Shown piece after piece: positions 19,601 to 26,838 of a stretch of DNA of 64,000 nucleotides (the first letter of the stretch is position 1; the number at the start of each line of letters is the position of its first letter). This DNA is from an uncultured Schlesneria sp. (GTDB lineage Bacteria > Planctomycetota > Planctomycetia > Planctomycetales > Planctomycetaceae): assembly GCA_903871875.1 (NCBI GenBank), contig CAIQIR010000058.1:178148-242147 (forward strand). The letters are read 5' to 3'. A model generated the notes under the pieces. That model worked only from the letters and a program-made list of their open reading frames with translations. It searched no databases and had not been told where the DNA came from. Made by a program: the position numbers and the translations under genes.

Positions 19601-19746
19601 TGGCAGGTGTAATACACGCAGCCGATCGACGAAGCGGTGACCAGCAGAATGACCAGCCAGGCGTGACGCGCGCAGCAGCCTGTCAGCTGACGGAGAAGAA
19701 TCGTCAGAACGGATTTTGGTGGAGAATCGACGGGTTTCGCCTGCAT
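16639..19746 (-). CDS. RND/MMPL-family exporter, HpnN-like
   Basis: 1035 residues. The layout is that of an RND permease: one helix at about 30-50, a large periplasmic domain to about 290, five more helices, and the same again in the second half. The signature motif of the fourth helix is seen twice, as GLGIDFAVHVLSRY and GIGVDNGVHILHDF. The periplasmic sequence LQFLPPEALATGLERL resembles the hopanoid-transport protein HpnN and related MMPL proteins that move lipids across the envelope. The last 60 residues are an unusual Pro/Lys/Glu tail with hexapeptide repeats. First gene of the operon with the coiled-coil protein (gap 4 bases if the upstream GTG is used) and MoxR. Confidence 0.88.
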   Translation of the reverse strand: MQAKPVDSPPKSVLTILLRQLTGCCARHAWLVILLVTASSIGCVYYTCHHLKFKTDRADLIDPSAKFHRRWNRYTESFGNPDDIVIVVKGKRLEAIKRAIDEIGSRLSERSDLFANVFYKVESQALQEKGLQFLPPEALATGLERLDAFRPILNGNWELISLNGIITRLQNQLSRLTGPPDEQAELLHHADLIATSLVNTLRKRDEFTNPWPEVLEVPAEMQDQQSQTDYLLNDARTMGFVMVTAVRDKGTFEGPTVAIDLVRKQMKETGRKFPDVRFLLTGISVLENDEMRRSMADSTTASIMSFIGVAVLMFLGFRGFLHPLLGLYMLAVGMAWSFGYTTLTIGHLNILSVSFAAMLMGLGIDFAVHVLSRYLELRHEGKALIEALVLTSDSVGVGIITGAVTTSLAFFCATLTDFLGVAELGIIAGGGILLCAIAAFTILPALIAVADRNTEVKQLPRPFAARLLRTVTYRHPWLVLLASLLCIGGLGYQTFDWSGPLPKLRVVYDHNLLHLQAEKLESVEAQKQIFESSKHSLLYALSIANSAEEARALKRRFEQLGSVHQVQELATRLPASPSSETKLLVQAYHAQLKGLPAEPPEPRAANPAIVGQSLERLFELLENRSDPLSKRVASKIDAFLDGLEPLSTKDQITFLGEFQYRMSYALLAQFQAIAAASNPVPITANDLPEALRSRFVSPDGQWLLQIFPKDQIWDMEPLEQFVNDVRSVDPEATGTPLQNYEAARQIKQSYEICALYALGVILVTLLIDFSKKQNLIGTFVPSLVVTLIVGYLMQAKQLPFNPAILLFTLTGMSLLLSWWLDPSAVMDSLLAIMPPIVGMAMTYGILVLCNIPLNPANLIILPLILGIGVDNGVHILHDFHAKAHVGYSTSPSTINAIMLTSTTTMVGFGSMMVSAHRGLYSLGAVLTIGIGACLFVSLVTLPALLTVISRHRRPLVMPTAMPDALPLAMPVVAETLLPEPVLMAPPEEPAVVKPEIAIKPEVTVKPEPTVKPEPVVKPEEEPRIPILIQEPIQIA
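16691..16780 (-). repeat. Five 18-bp tandem repeats in the exporter gene (KPE repeats)
   Basis: Five consecutive imperfect 18-base units, each starting TC(G/A/C)GG(T/C)TT on the plus strand. On the coding strand they encode the hexapeptide series AIKPEV, TVKPEP, TVKPEP, VVKPEE in the C-terminal cytoplasmic tail of the RND protein. Such repeats can change copy number by slippage. Confidence 0.85.
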
Positions 19747-19922
19747 GCAAACGTCTCAGTAATCACAATTCGCCCGTGGCCACCACGGCGGATCAATTCA
19801 GTCACGTCGACCGCGGCGATGATCGATTCCTACAATTGACCTGACTGAGTCTGCTTCAATGCAACGCAAGCCAAACACCGGTCTGCAATAATAGCGGCCG
19901 TTTTCAACTCGTCGCAAGGTGA

Positions 19923-20594
19923 TCATTGGTTGGCTGGGGGGATTGGTTGGCTTGGGGTGTGTTCTGCGGAGGGTGTTTCAGGTTCATTTCGTCGGAATGC
20001 CGGATCGTCTGGCGAGTACGAGCGACGGACGACCGCAAACGCGACCAGATCATACAGTGCATGGCAAATTATGGGGATCAGCAAGTTGGGTTCCGTTGTC
20101 CACCAGAGCGTGGAACTCAGGTAAAGGCCCATCAGGCTGGCGAGGACCGCATAGGTGGGTGTCACGGCGTGACAAAATCCGAACAGCAGGTTGCTGACAA
20201 TCAGTCCGATCAGGGGGCTAAAACCGCTGAGCCAGGGTTCGAGCATGCCACGAAACAGAAACTCTTCGGAAACACCTGCCAAGAGCGCCAATCCACACAG
20301 ATCGGGCCAGTGACAGACCGCCAGCGGCCGTCCGAGTATTTCCCGAAGCAGCTGGCGAATTTGGACGAGCTGGGGGGCTGAGCTTTGATAGACGAGTACT
20401 AGAAACAAAAACATCGGTAACGTCGCGATCACACCCAGGCCGATCGATTCTGTCGAGACGGCCAGCTTGTTCCAGATCGGTTGTCCCAGCAACCATCCGG
20501 CGAGCAGCGCGAACAGCAGCAGCGACCCCTGGAACAGTATCGCGACCGTCAGAAATCTGACACGATCAGCGTGATTGGCATCATCAGGCATCAC
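19923..20594 (-). CDS. CPBP-family intramembrane metalloprotease
   Basis: 223 residues, six or more hydrophobic segments. The three CPBP (Abi/Rce1) motifs are present: EEFLFRG with Glu110, Glu111 and Arg115; FGFCHA with His142; and HALYD with His178 followed by Asp182 where Asn is more common. Rce1-type proteins cleave substrates within the membrane; bacterial relatives are linked to bacteriocin immunity and protein secretion, with few proven substrates. The hydrophilic Pro/Glu-rich tail after residue 195 is probably disordered. It is transcribed divergently from the next membrane protein with 32 bases between the starts. Confidence 0.85.
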   Translation of the reverse strand: MMPDDANHADRVRFLTVAILFQGSLLLFALLAGWLLGQPIWNKLAVSTESIGLGVIATLPMFLFLVLVYQSSAPQLVQIRQLLREILGRPLAVCHWPDLCGLALLAGVSEEFLFRGMLEPWLSGFSPLIGLIVSNLLFGFCHAVTPTYAVLASLMGLYLSSTLWWTTEPNLLIPIICHALYDLVAFAVVRRSYSPDDPAFRRNEPETPSAEHTPSQPIPPANQ

Positions 20595-20626
20595 GGGGCA
20601 CTCTGGATTCTCCGAGGAAGAACACT

Positions 20627-21151
20627 TTGGAACAGCGACGAACTTTGCGGTTGATTCTGTACGTGTTTTTGTTGACGTTCATTGCGGCGCGGATTGTCGT
20701 GTTTCTGATCATGGATCGGCTGATGCCCGATCTCTATTTTCACGTGGGGGGAACCCACGTGCATCATCTGAACTACGGCATCTTTTTGCTATCCGGGGTC
20801 GGCGGATACGACCTGGTGATGCGACCAATCGGATTCAAACTGGATGTCTGCACGGTGCTGTATGCGATTGGACTGGGTCTGACGTTCGACGAGTTCGGCA
20901 TGTGGCTGCATCTGGGCGGTCCTTATTGGCAACGAGCCAGTTTCGATGCGGTGGTCACGATTTCCGGTTTGCTGGCCTTACTGGCGTTTTCTCCCCCACT
21001 GCGTCTCTGGTCGAAACGGCGCTGGATGTTTGTGACCATTCTCGCGTTGGCGCTGGCGGTCTTCGGCGGTCTCTTTGCCAAATCGCTGACTCATGCCAAA
21101 GAGGTGCTGACCTGGAAACTGCGCGAAATCGAATCCACGTCACCCGAGTAA
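20627..21151 (+). CDS. Conserved integral membrane protein with THVHHLNYG motif
   Basis: 174 residues, about five transmembrane segments (near 8-28, 47-68, 75-92, 105-125, 133-152). A conserved-looking polar cluster, THVHHLNYG at 43-51, lies at the start of the second helix, and LTFDEFGMWLHLGGPYW follows the third. Small membrane proteins with an HHxxxG motif and a DEFGxWL motif are found in Actinobacteria and other phyla; I know of no assigned function. The histidines and the Asp/Glu pair could bind a metal ion, which would suit an enzyme or a transporter. Its start is only 32 bases from the divergent CPBP protease gene. Confidence 0.7.
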   Translation: MEQRRTLRLILYVFLLTFIAARIVVFLIMDRLMPDLYFHVGGTHVHHLNYGIFLLSGVGGYDLVMRPIGFKLDVCTVLYAIGLGLTFDEFGMWLHLGGPYWQRASFDAVVTISGLLALLAFSPPLRLWSKRRWMFVTILALALAVFGGLFAKSLTHAKEVLTWKLREIESTSPE

Positions 21152-21215
21152 TCGACGCCGGACTGTGGCCGGCCGCATCCCGGCTCCCTCCGGGCCGTGG
21201 GGACGGGACACGGGG

Positions 21216-21770
21216 TCACGCGGGTTGGGGAACGGGATTCGTCGGCGGACGAATTTGTGAAAAAACGTTGGCCAACATGGCCAAGTTGGCCAACATCCCT
21301 ATTTTGTAGCGTTTGAGCCCTGTTTGCGTTTGGCAAAGTTGGCCAAGTTCCCTATTTCGTTGTGTTTGACCGTACGTCACTGCGACAACACCCTGTTGGC
21401 GCAGGCCAAAGGTTGAGTTTGAGCGCACCGCCGCACGAGCTGCGACCCCCTCTCGGCGACTGAATCTGACAAGGCCAACGAAGTTTGTTGTGACCTTGCC
21501 GCAGGCCTTGAGGAACCGATCCAGGTTTCGCAGCCGGTGAACTAAAAGCCAACAGTACGCTGTCAGGAAGACCGGCGGCCCCACCCTCCCTTGTCGGCCG
21601 TACTGAGATGGCGAGCCGACATGACCGGCCCCCGCCTTCACGCCCAACACCGCGACGTTCCCTGACCTCACGACCCGGCGAATCCGAATCTCCCTGGATT
21701 GGAAATCTGTTTGCGCGACGGTGCCTGACGAAGTCATTTGTTGCAGCGAATTTCTGTGCGGACGGTTCAT
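21216..21770 (-). CDS. Doubtful ORF with strong promoter and ribosome site
   Basis: 184 codons. In favour: a very strong Shine-Dalgarno sequence (AGGAGGAG, six bases before ATG 21770) and a textbook sigma-70 promoter 40 bases upstream. Against: the predicted protein matches no family I know, is rich in Arg, Gly, Val and Gln, has no clear domain, and a second frame on the same strand (21801 to 21352) is also open over most of the length. Its last third runs through two imperfect direct repeats and several TTGGCCAA palindromes. It could be a small orphan gene, a repeated non-coding element with an accidental frame, or a transcribed RNA. Confidence 0.3.
   Translation of the reverse strand: MNRPHRNSLQQMTSSGTVAQTDFQSREIRIRRVVRSGNVAVLGVKAGAGHVGSPSQYGRQGRVGPPVFLTAYCWLLVHRLRNLDRFLKACGKVTTNFVGLVRFSRREGVAARAAVRSNSTFGLRQQGVVAVTYGQTQRNRELGQLCQTQTGLKRYKIGMLANLAMLANVFSQIRPPTNPVPQPA
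21283..21369. repeat. Imperfect direct repeat with TTGGCCAA palindromes
   Basis: Two related stretches, 21283-21317 and 21336-21369, both begin AAGTTGGCCAA, continue with CCCTATTT and end in GTTTGA, about 53 bases apart. Just before them the octamer palindrome TTGGCCAA occurs at 21269-21276 and again within 21286-21293. This clustering of short palindromes is unlike the surrounding coding DNA and suggests an interspersed repeat element. Confidence 0.6.
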
Positions 21771-21809
21771 CGATCTCTCCTCCTGGAGTCCTCAATATCA
21801 CTGTATGCC

Positions 21810-21840
21810 ATTATTATTGTTAAGCGACAAAATGTGTCAA
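21810..21840 (-). promoter_or_regulatory. Sigma-70-type promoter in an AT-rich island
   Basis: On the minus strand a perfect TTGACA (21840-21835) is followed after 18 bases by TAATAAT (21816-21810). Transcription would begin near 21803, about 33 bases before the ATG at 21770. The 80 bases from 21810 to 21890 are clearly AT-rich compared with the rest of the window. The sequence GACA-AAATG-TGTC overlapping the -35 box is a small inverted repeat that could be an operator. Confidence 0.55.
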
Positions 21841-22051
21841 TACGTATTTTCACATTTTCATCATAAATTATTAAAGTCGTCTTATCGCTCGACGAGAGGA
21901 CGGCCGGTCGCGACCCCAACGCTGCACGGTCATTGAGTCACGTGCCTGCGGACGACGTCCGAAGCGGTCTGGATTGTTGATTGGGAGGCCCACTGTAAGA
22001 CGAACAGGCTGGTCGAGGATGACGGCGACCGTTTCGTCGAAGTGCGAACGC

Positions 22052-23170
22052 TCAGACGGGCAGCAGCGCGGCAACCTGCGCGGGGGACAGTTGGCTGAGC
22101 GCGGGTTGTCCATGTTGATCCATGAACCGGCCGACGAGCGGGAACTTCGGTTGCAGCTCGTCTCCATAGGGCAGACGCGTTCCGCCCAGCCCCCAGGCTT
22201 TCACCACCGTTGTCTGCTCGCCCGGTCGAGGCGATCGCTGGTGTTCCTGCCGCTGCAATTCCTCGAATGCCGAGATCCAAGCGGGATCGTCGAACTGATA
22301 ATGTCTCATCCCGTCACAGAAGTTCAGACCGGGAACTCGCCACAGTTGTTCGGTATCGGCCCAGTGATGGCCGGGGAACCACAGATCATGGAACCAGCCA
22401 TTCTGGTGTTCCGTCGACACCAGGCAAACTCGTTCGGCATCCCAGCGGGCTCGCGCCTGCGGCCATAGCAGGGCTTTGGGGGAAATGAGTTCATTAAATT
22501 CCGGGACATACGCGGTGGGAGAAGGCGGGTTTCCTCTCGGCGGAACGAGGGGCGCGTTCGCCTGCTCGGCGACCGACCGCGGAATGACGTAATGAGCCAG
22601 CCGAGGCCCCAGTTCGGTCCTGACGATCTGTCCGGTTTCCACCAGTTCCACCGCGTGGCGTAGCGGAGCCAGCGAGTCGTCGATCTGAACCGAATCGGGA
22701 TCGGTGCCCTCAATGAAGTCCGGAATCCGCTCAAATGCGTGGGCGTAGATCTGCCGATCGATGCCCACGGCCGCGATCAATCGCGTGAGCCCCTGAAACA
22801 AACGTTGAGCCGGCGGTTCACCCCAACCCCAGAAATCACCCATCTCAGCCGCCTGAACGATCGTCGTCCGCCAAGCCTCTGCCGGTTCGCTGTGCAGCAG
22901 CACATAAACGGACAGGATGCCGTCGACGTCCACATGATTATTGACGGCGACAGTCCACGGACCGGTACGAGGCTGGTCGAGGAAGCGGAAACAGATCTCG
23001 GTCGAAGTGTCCGCACGAAATTCCGTCGGCGTGCAATTCGGTCGCCAATGACTCAACTCGAGATCGGTTTCGGCGCGGAACAAGCGATCGTCGGTCCCAT
23101 CACAAAACAGAATGCGATCCGCGTCCGGTCGAGCCGAACCCGCACCCAAAATCTCAAAGCGGTCGATCAT
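22052..23170 (-). CDS. Uncharacterised protein resembling DUF6687
   Basis: 372 residues, no signal peptide or membrane segment. The most striking segment is VNNHVDVDGILSVYVLL at about 86-102. A His followed by DxDG at the start of a helix recalls the first metal motif of DHH phosphoesterases, and I recall the same sequence in proteins labelled DUF6687; neither link can be tested here. Before it are HWRPNCTP and DTSTEICFRF, after it EMGDFWGWG. The C-terminal third has few known motifs. It may be a cytoplasmic metal enzyme of unknown substrate. It lies 121 bases downstream of the UbiA gene, in the same direction. Confidence 0.6.
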   Translation of the reverse strand: MIDRFEILGAGSARPDADRILFCDGTDDRLFRAETDLELSHWRPNCTPTEFRADTSTEICFRFLDQPRTGPWTVAVNNHVDVDGILSVYVLLHSEPAEAWRTTIVQAAEMGDFWGWGEPPAQRLFQGLTRLIAAVGIDRQIYAHAFERIPDFIEGTDPDSVQIDDSLAPLRHAVELVETGQIVRTELGPRLAHYVIPRSVAEQANAPLVPPRGNPPSPTAYVPEFNELISPKALLWPQARARWDAERVCLVSTEHQNGWFHDLWFPGHHWADTEQLWRVPGLNFCDGMRHYQFDDPAWISAFEELQRQEHQRSPRPGEQTTVVKAWGLGGTRLPYGDELQPKFPLVGRFMDQHGQPALSQLSPAQVAALLPV

Positions 23171-23291
23171 GAGAACTGCTTCCCGTGTTCGCGATTGTCG
23201 TTCCGAAGTTTCTCGCTACGATCAGCCCACAGGCACCCTTTCGCTCGGAGGCGGTGTGATTATTGGAGGAAGTGCGACGGACACCAGCCTG

Positions 23292-24248
23292 TCAGGTCAT
23301 GGGAATGACGCGACTCAGGAGCATGGCCGGGACGACCAGGAACGCGGTGGCCATGGCATGCACGGCCCCGTATCCGGCGGCGTCCGGTGTGTTCAAAAAC
23401 CAGAAGATCAGCGTCGAATCGAGAATCACCAGCGACAGCAGCATAATCTTGATTGCCGCTTGTACGGTGAGGGGTAACGGATTCTGGAACGCCGCGGTGG
23501 CTCGTCGATTCACGGTGAAGGCGACGACCAGCAACATGGCAATCGGCACGGCCACCGGAGAGGGATGTGGCCAGGTCAGGATCAACAGGACGAAAATTCC
23601 AAGCCCGAAGTTCATGATGAACTGGGCAAACGCCAGGATCCAGCGATTACTGGTCCGCGCTTCCGTCCGCGCAAACAGCGTGACGCCGACGATGAAGACG
23701 CCCAGGCCGGCTGCGGCCCCCAACTGCGGTTGTGTCAGTAACGAAGCCCAATCACTTTGGGCGCTGGCCCCCAGCAACACATTCAGGAAGCGACAACTTC
23801 CCATGGCGACCGGACCCAGCAGCGTGCGTTTCAAGAATCGGTCGTAGCCGAGAATGGTCAACACCAGGAGCGAGGCGACCTGCAGGCTGATGAAACTGAC
23901 GGTCGCCGCCGACGCCACCCCCACCAGCATCAGCACCACCCCCAAAATCGTGGCATTTCGCAGGGGAACGCGGCCCGAGGGAATCGGGCGTCCCGGTCGT
24001 TCCGCCGCATCCTGCTGGCGGTCAAACACGTCGTTGAACACCATGCCCGACAGGTACAGGCAGCACGAGGCGATCAATAACCCAAAAAACTGACTCGGCT
24101 CGTGCCAGCCAACCGGCGTGTCGAGTTGCCCCATGGGGACGGGAAACGGCCCGTAAATGAACCGATGTGTCAGCACAAACCCCAGCACGATGTCGGCCAT
24201 GGCGGTAAACACAGTGGGCAGACGAAGTAATTGCAAATACGCCAGCAT
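23292..24248 (-). CDS. UbiA-family prenyltransferase
   Basis: 318 residues, nine or so transmembrane helices; AAAGG precedes the start by six bases. The first Asp-rich motif NDVFDRQQDAAERPGRPIPSG (about 92-112) is the NDxxDxxxD signature with the following RPxxxG of the UbiA superfamily. The second motif, usually DxxxD, is replaced by YDRFLKRTLLGPVAMGSCR. These membrane enzymes attach isoprenyl chains to aromatic or other acceptors (quinones, haems, chlorophyll, lipids). The closest resemblance is to the SCO3242-like or 4-hydroxybenzoate group; acceptor not predictable. No quinone or sugar-metabolism gene is adjacent. Confidence 0.85.
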   Translation of the reverse strand: MLAYLQLLRLPTVFTAMADIVLGFVLTHRFIYGPFPVPMGQLDTPVGWHEPSQFFGLLIASCCLYLSGMVFNDVFDRQQDAAERPGRPIPSGRVPLRNATILGVVLMLVGVASAATVSFISLQVASLLVLTILGYDRFLKRTLLGPVAMGSCRFLNVLLGASAQSDWASLLTQPQLGAAAGLGVFIVGVTLFARTEARTSNRWILAFAQFIMNFGLGIFVLLILTWPHPSPVAVPIAMLLVVAFTVNRRATAAFQNPLPLTVQAAIKIMLLSLVILDSTLIFWFLNTPDAAGYGAVHAMATAFLVVPAMLLSRVIPMT

Positions 24249-24509
24249 GACAAACCTTTAAACCACCGGCAGATCGGTCGGCGGAATTCGTGATCTTGGA
24301 GACAAGCAGATGCTTCGGACAGGCGAACAAAAAACGCGAATCAACGACTTTCGTCGGGCGTTTCCCTCCCCAATCGTCTGCCACAGAATGGTATCGCGTT
24401 TGACGGGCCGAGGCAGCGCCACGGCCATTCCGGTCTCTTCGCGTAATTGGATCTTGTGTCCACGTCGCAAGATGGGCAGAATCAAGGAAAATTGAGGAAC
24501 CCATTCACG

Positions 24510-25952
24510 ATGCTGCCATTGCCTTATTTTGCTGGTTCGCCCATTGATCGCCGGACGATGCTCGTCGCGGGGACCAGTGCGTTGGGATTGGTCGCTCCGG
24601 CCTTGCATTCGCCCTTGTTTGCCATGCCGGCGACCGCCCTGCCCGCCAAACGGGCCAAAGTGGCCAAGTCGACGATCATGATCTGGTTGAGCGGCGGGGC
24701 GTCGCACATCGATACCTGGGATCTGAAGCCCAATGCCCCTTTGGAGTATCGGGGGCTGTTTCAGCCGGTGGCCACCACCGCGCCCGACATCCAATTGTGC
24801 GAACATCTGCCGCATCTGGCCCAACAAGCCCATCATCTGGCGATCATCAGGTCACTGGGCGATCACGGTCGCGGGACCGGTGACCATCACGCGGGGTACT
24901 ATTACAACCTGACGGGGCATGCGCCGGATCCGACGTTCCACCGTCTGCTCAATGCTCGCACGCCGTATTCCACCGATTGGCCTTCGATGGCTTCGGTGGT
25001 GTCGATGAAGCGTCCGCCGCATCCCTCGCTGCCGCAGGCGATTACCTTGCCGCAGAAAGAAGGCGCGCCCGAATACACTCGTCCGGGTCAATTTGCCGCG
25101 AAGATCGGCCTGGAGTACGACCCGGTGTTTGTCGACGGTTCGCGAGAGCGACCGATGGAATACACCGCTCCGGCGCTCAAGCTTCAAGGAGAGATTTCGG
25201 CCAACCGGTTGCGGGGACGTCGTGAGCTGCTCAATACCCTGGATGAAAGCCGCCGTCGTCTCGACCAGACAGTGGTTTCCGGCAACTATTCGAAACAACA
25301 GCTGAAAGCCTTCACACTGTTAGGTTCCAGCCAGACCAATTCGGCGTTTGATCTCAGTCAGGAATCGGCGGAAACGCTGGACCGTTATGGCCGAGGGATC
25401 AATTCCACCACCATGCTGATGGCGCGGCGGTTGGTCGAAGCCCAGGTGCCCTTCATCACCGTCTTCTGGAAGGAAGACAGGGAACTCGACAAGCTTTGCA
25501 AAAGCGGCGGCGGGTGGGACACGCACGGCAATAACTTCGATTGTCTGAAAGACCGGTTGCTGCCGGAATTTGATCGACCCTTTGCCGCGCTGCTGGCCGA
25601 CCTCTCTGAACGGGGGTTGCTGGACGAAACGCTGGTGCTGGTCAGCAGTGAAATGGGTCGCAAGCCCAAGGTCGGGGATCCGCGTTCGGGTGGCACGACC
25701 GGTGCCGGCCGTGATCACTGGACCTCCTGCATGTCGATTCTGATGGCCGGCGGCGGCATCCGCGGTGGTCAGGTTTATGGTTCCAGCGACAAGCTGGCCG
25801 AATTCCCGGCCGGCAATCCTACGGCACCGGAAGACATCGCCCATACTGTCTTTCACGCGATGGGTATTGACGATTTAACGGCCCGCGATGCCGAGGGCCG
25901 TCCGCAACATTTAATGTCCGAAGGTCGCCCATTATTAGAATTGTTCTCATAA
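24510..25952 (+). CDS. DUF1501 family protein (Tat-exported)
   Basis: 480 residues from ATG 24510, with GAGGAA ten bases upstream. The N-terminus has a twin-arginine signal (IDRRTMLVAGTSALG). The core shows the DUF1501 pattern: WLSGGASHIDTWDLKPNAP at about 55-73, SLGDHGRGTGDHHAG, then a C-terminal ETLVLVSSEMGRKPKVG and GGGIRGGQVYGSSDK. The family belongs, as I recall, to the alkaline-phosphatase-like superfamily, with metal ligands of Asp/His type; the substrate is unknown, perhaps a sulfated or phosphorylated sugar. In planctomycetes such genes usually follow a DUF1549/DUF1553 cytochrome-type gene. None is present here. Confidence 0.9.
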   Translation: MLPLPYFAGSPIDRRTMLVAGTSALGLVAPALHSPLFAMPATALPAKRAKVAKSTIMIWLSGGASHIDTWDLKPNAPLEYRGLFQPVATTAPDIQLCEHLPHLAQQAHHLAIIRSLGDHGRGTGDHHAGYYYNLTGHAPDPTFHRLLNARTPYSTDWPSMASVVSMKRPPHPSLPQAITLPQKEGAPEYTRPGQFAAKIGLEYDPVFVDGSRERPMEYTAPALKLQGEISANRLRGRRELLNTLDESRRRLDQTVVSGNYSKQQLKAFTLLGSSQTNSAFDLSQESAETLDRYGRGINSTTMLMARRLVEAQVPFITVFWKEDRELDKLCKSGGGWDTHGNNFDCLKDRLLPEFDRPFAALLADLSERGLLDETLVLVSSEMGRKPKVGDPRSGGTTGAGRDHWTSCMSILMAGGGIRGGQVYGSSDKLAEFPAGNPTAPEDIAHTVFHAMGIDDLTARDAEGRPQHLMSEGRPLLELFS

Positions 25953-26088
25953 TGGGTCGACGACCATTTCCGATCGTGTCATTTCCTATCGTGATCAAAC
26001 AAAACCGCAATCGATTGTCCTTCGGGGCCGTAAACAGAGCCGATCCTTTCGCGGAGTCTGGGATTCTTCCGTTCGAAGGAGCGAACTT

Positions 26089-26808
26089 ATGCAGTTGACC
26101 AATCGATTTCTCGTCCTGGTTCTGACGTTGGTCGGATTGTTATCGGGACAGACCGCCTCGTGGGCCAACGCCAACGCCGACGACGAAGCGGCCAAAATCG
26201 AAGCCCCGGAACTGGCCAAAGAATTGCGCGAGCGGTTTGAATCAGACCAGATCGCGCGGAAGGAATTGATCGAGTTTTTTAATCAACTGAAAATCCCGTT
26301 CGGCGAGGTCGAGCCCAGCAATCTGGACGCCCCGACGGCGGAAAAGTACACGGCGTTGAAGAAGAAGCTGAAGGAAGAAGACGAAAACAATCGGCAATGG
26401 CTGAAAGAAGTCGTTCGCAAGCATGGCTGGCCGGGCAAGACGCTGGTGGGTGTGGTCGGTTCGCAAAATGCCTGGCTGCTGGTCCAGCATGCCGACAAAG
26501 ATCGCGAATTTCAGCAGGACTGCCTGACGAAGATGGAGGCGATGCCGAAGGGAGAGGTCACCGCCGTCAACATCGCCTACCTGACGGATCGAATTCTGAT
26601 CGGCACCGGCCGCAAGCAGAAATATGGAACCCAGGCGAGGCTGACCGATGGAAAGGTTGTTCCGTCGCCCATTGACGATCCAGAGCATGTCGACGAACGG
26701 CGCCTGGCAATCGGACTCGAGCCGCTGGCCGATTATTTGATTTCGATCGAGAAGGTGTACGGCATCACGAAGGCTGCCGAAGTGAAAGAGGCTGACAAGA
26801 CCCCCTGA
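26089..26808 (+). CDS. DUF6624-like secreted protein
   Basis: 239 residues; GAAGGAG precedes the ATG and a signal peptide covers about 1-27 (ending ASWAN). The mature part begins with a helical stretch of Glu/Lys-rich sequence, then KHGWPGKTLVGVVGSQNAWLLVQHADKDREFQ (about 121-152 in pieces) and NIAYLTDRILIGTGRKQKYGTQ. The combination HGWP, QHAD, AYLTDR and Q-YGTQ is the pattern I know from DUF6624. Conserved His, Asp and Gln suggest an enzyme active site but the activity is unknown. It converges on the glycosyltransferase with a hairpin between. Confidence 0.75.
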   Translation: MQLTNRFLVLVLTLVGLLSGQTASWANANADDEAAKIEAPELAKELRERFESDQIARKELIEFFNQLKIPFGEVEPSNLDAPTAEKYTALKKKLKEEDENNRQWLKEVVRKHGWPGKTLVGVVGSQNAWLLVQHADKDREFQQDCLTKMEAMPKGEVTAVNIAYLTDRILIGTGRKQKYGTQARLTDGKVVPSPIDDPEHVDERRLAIGLEPLADYLISIEKVYGITKAAEVKEADKTP

Positions 26809-26812
26809 TCGA

Positions 26813-26838
26813 CGTGCTGCCGATTTTTCGGCATCACG
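26813..26838. terminator. Bidirectional hairpin between convergent genes
   Basis: CGTGCTGCCGA and TCGGCATCACG form an 11-bp stem with one mismatch around a TTTT loop. It sits between the stop of the DUF6624 gene and the stop of the convergent glycosyltransferase gene, whose last codons it overlaps. There is no U-tract outside the stem, so its strength as an intrinsic terminator is uncertain. Confidence 0.5.

Noticed and set aside
20575..21309. Plus-strand frame of 244 codons over the membrane-protein gene
   Set aside because: Other frame of the same strand; the 174-residue frame has regular membrane helices and this one does not.
24258..24836. Minus-strand frame of 192 codons over the DUF1501 start
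   Set aside because: Antisense shadow; composition without recognisable domain.
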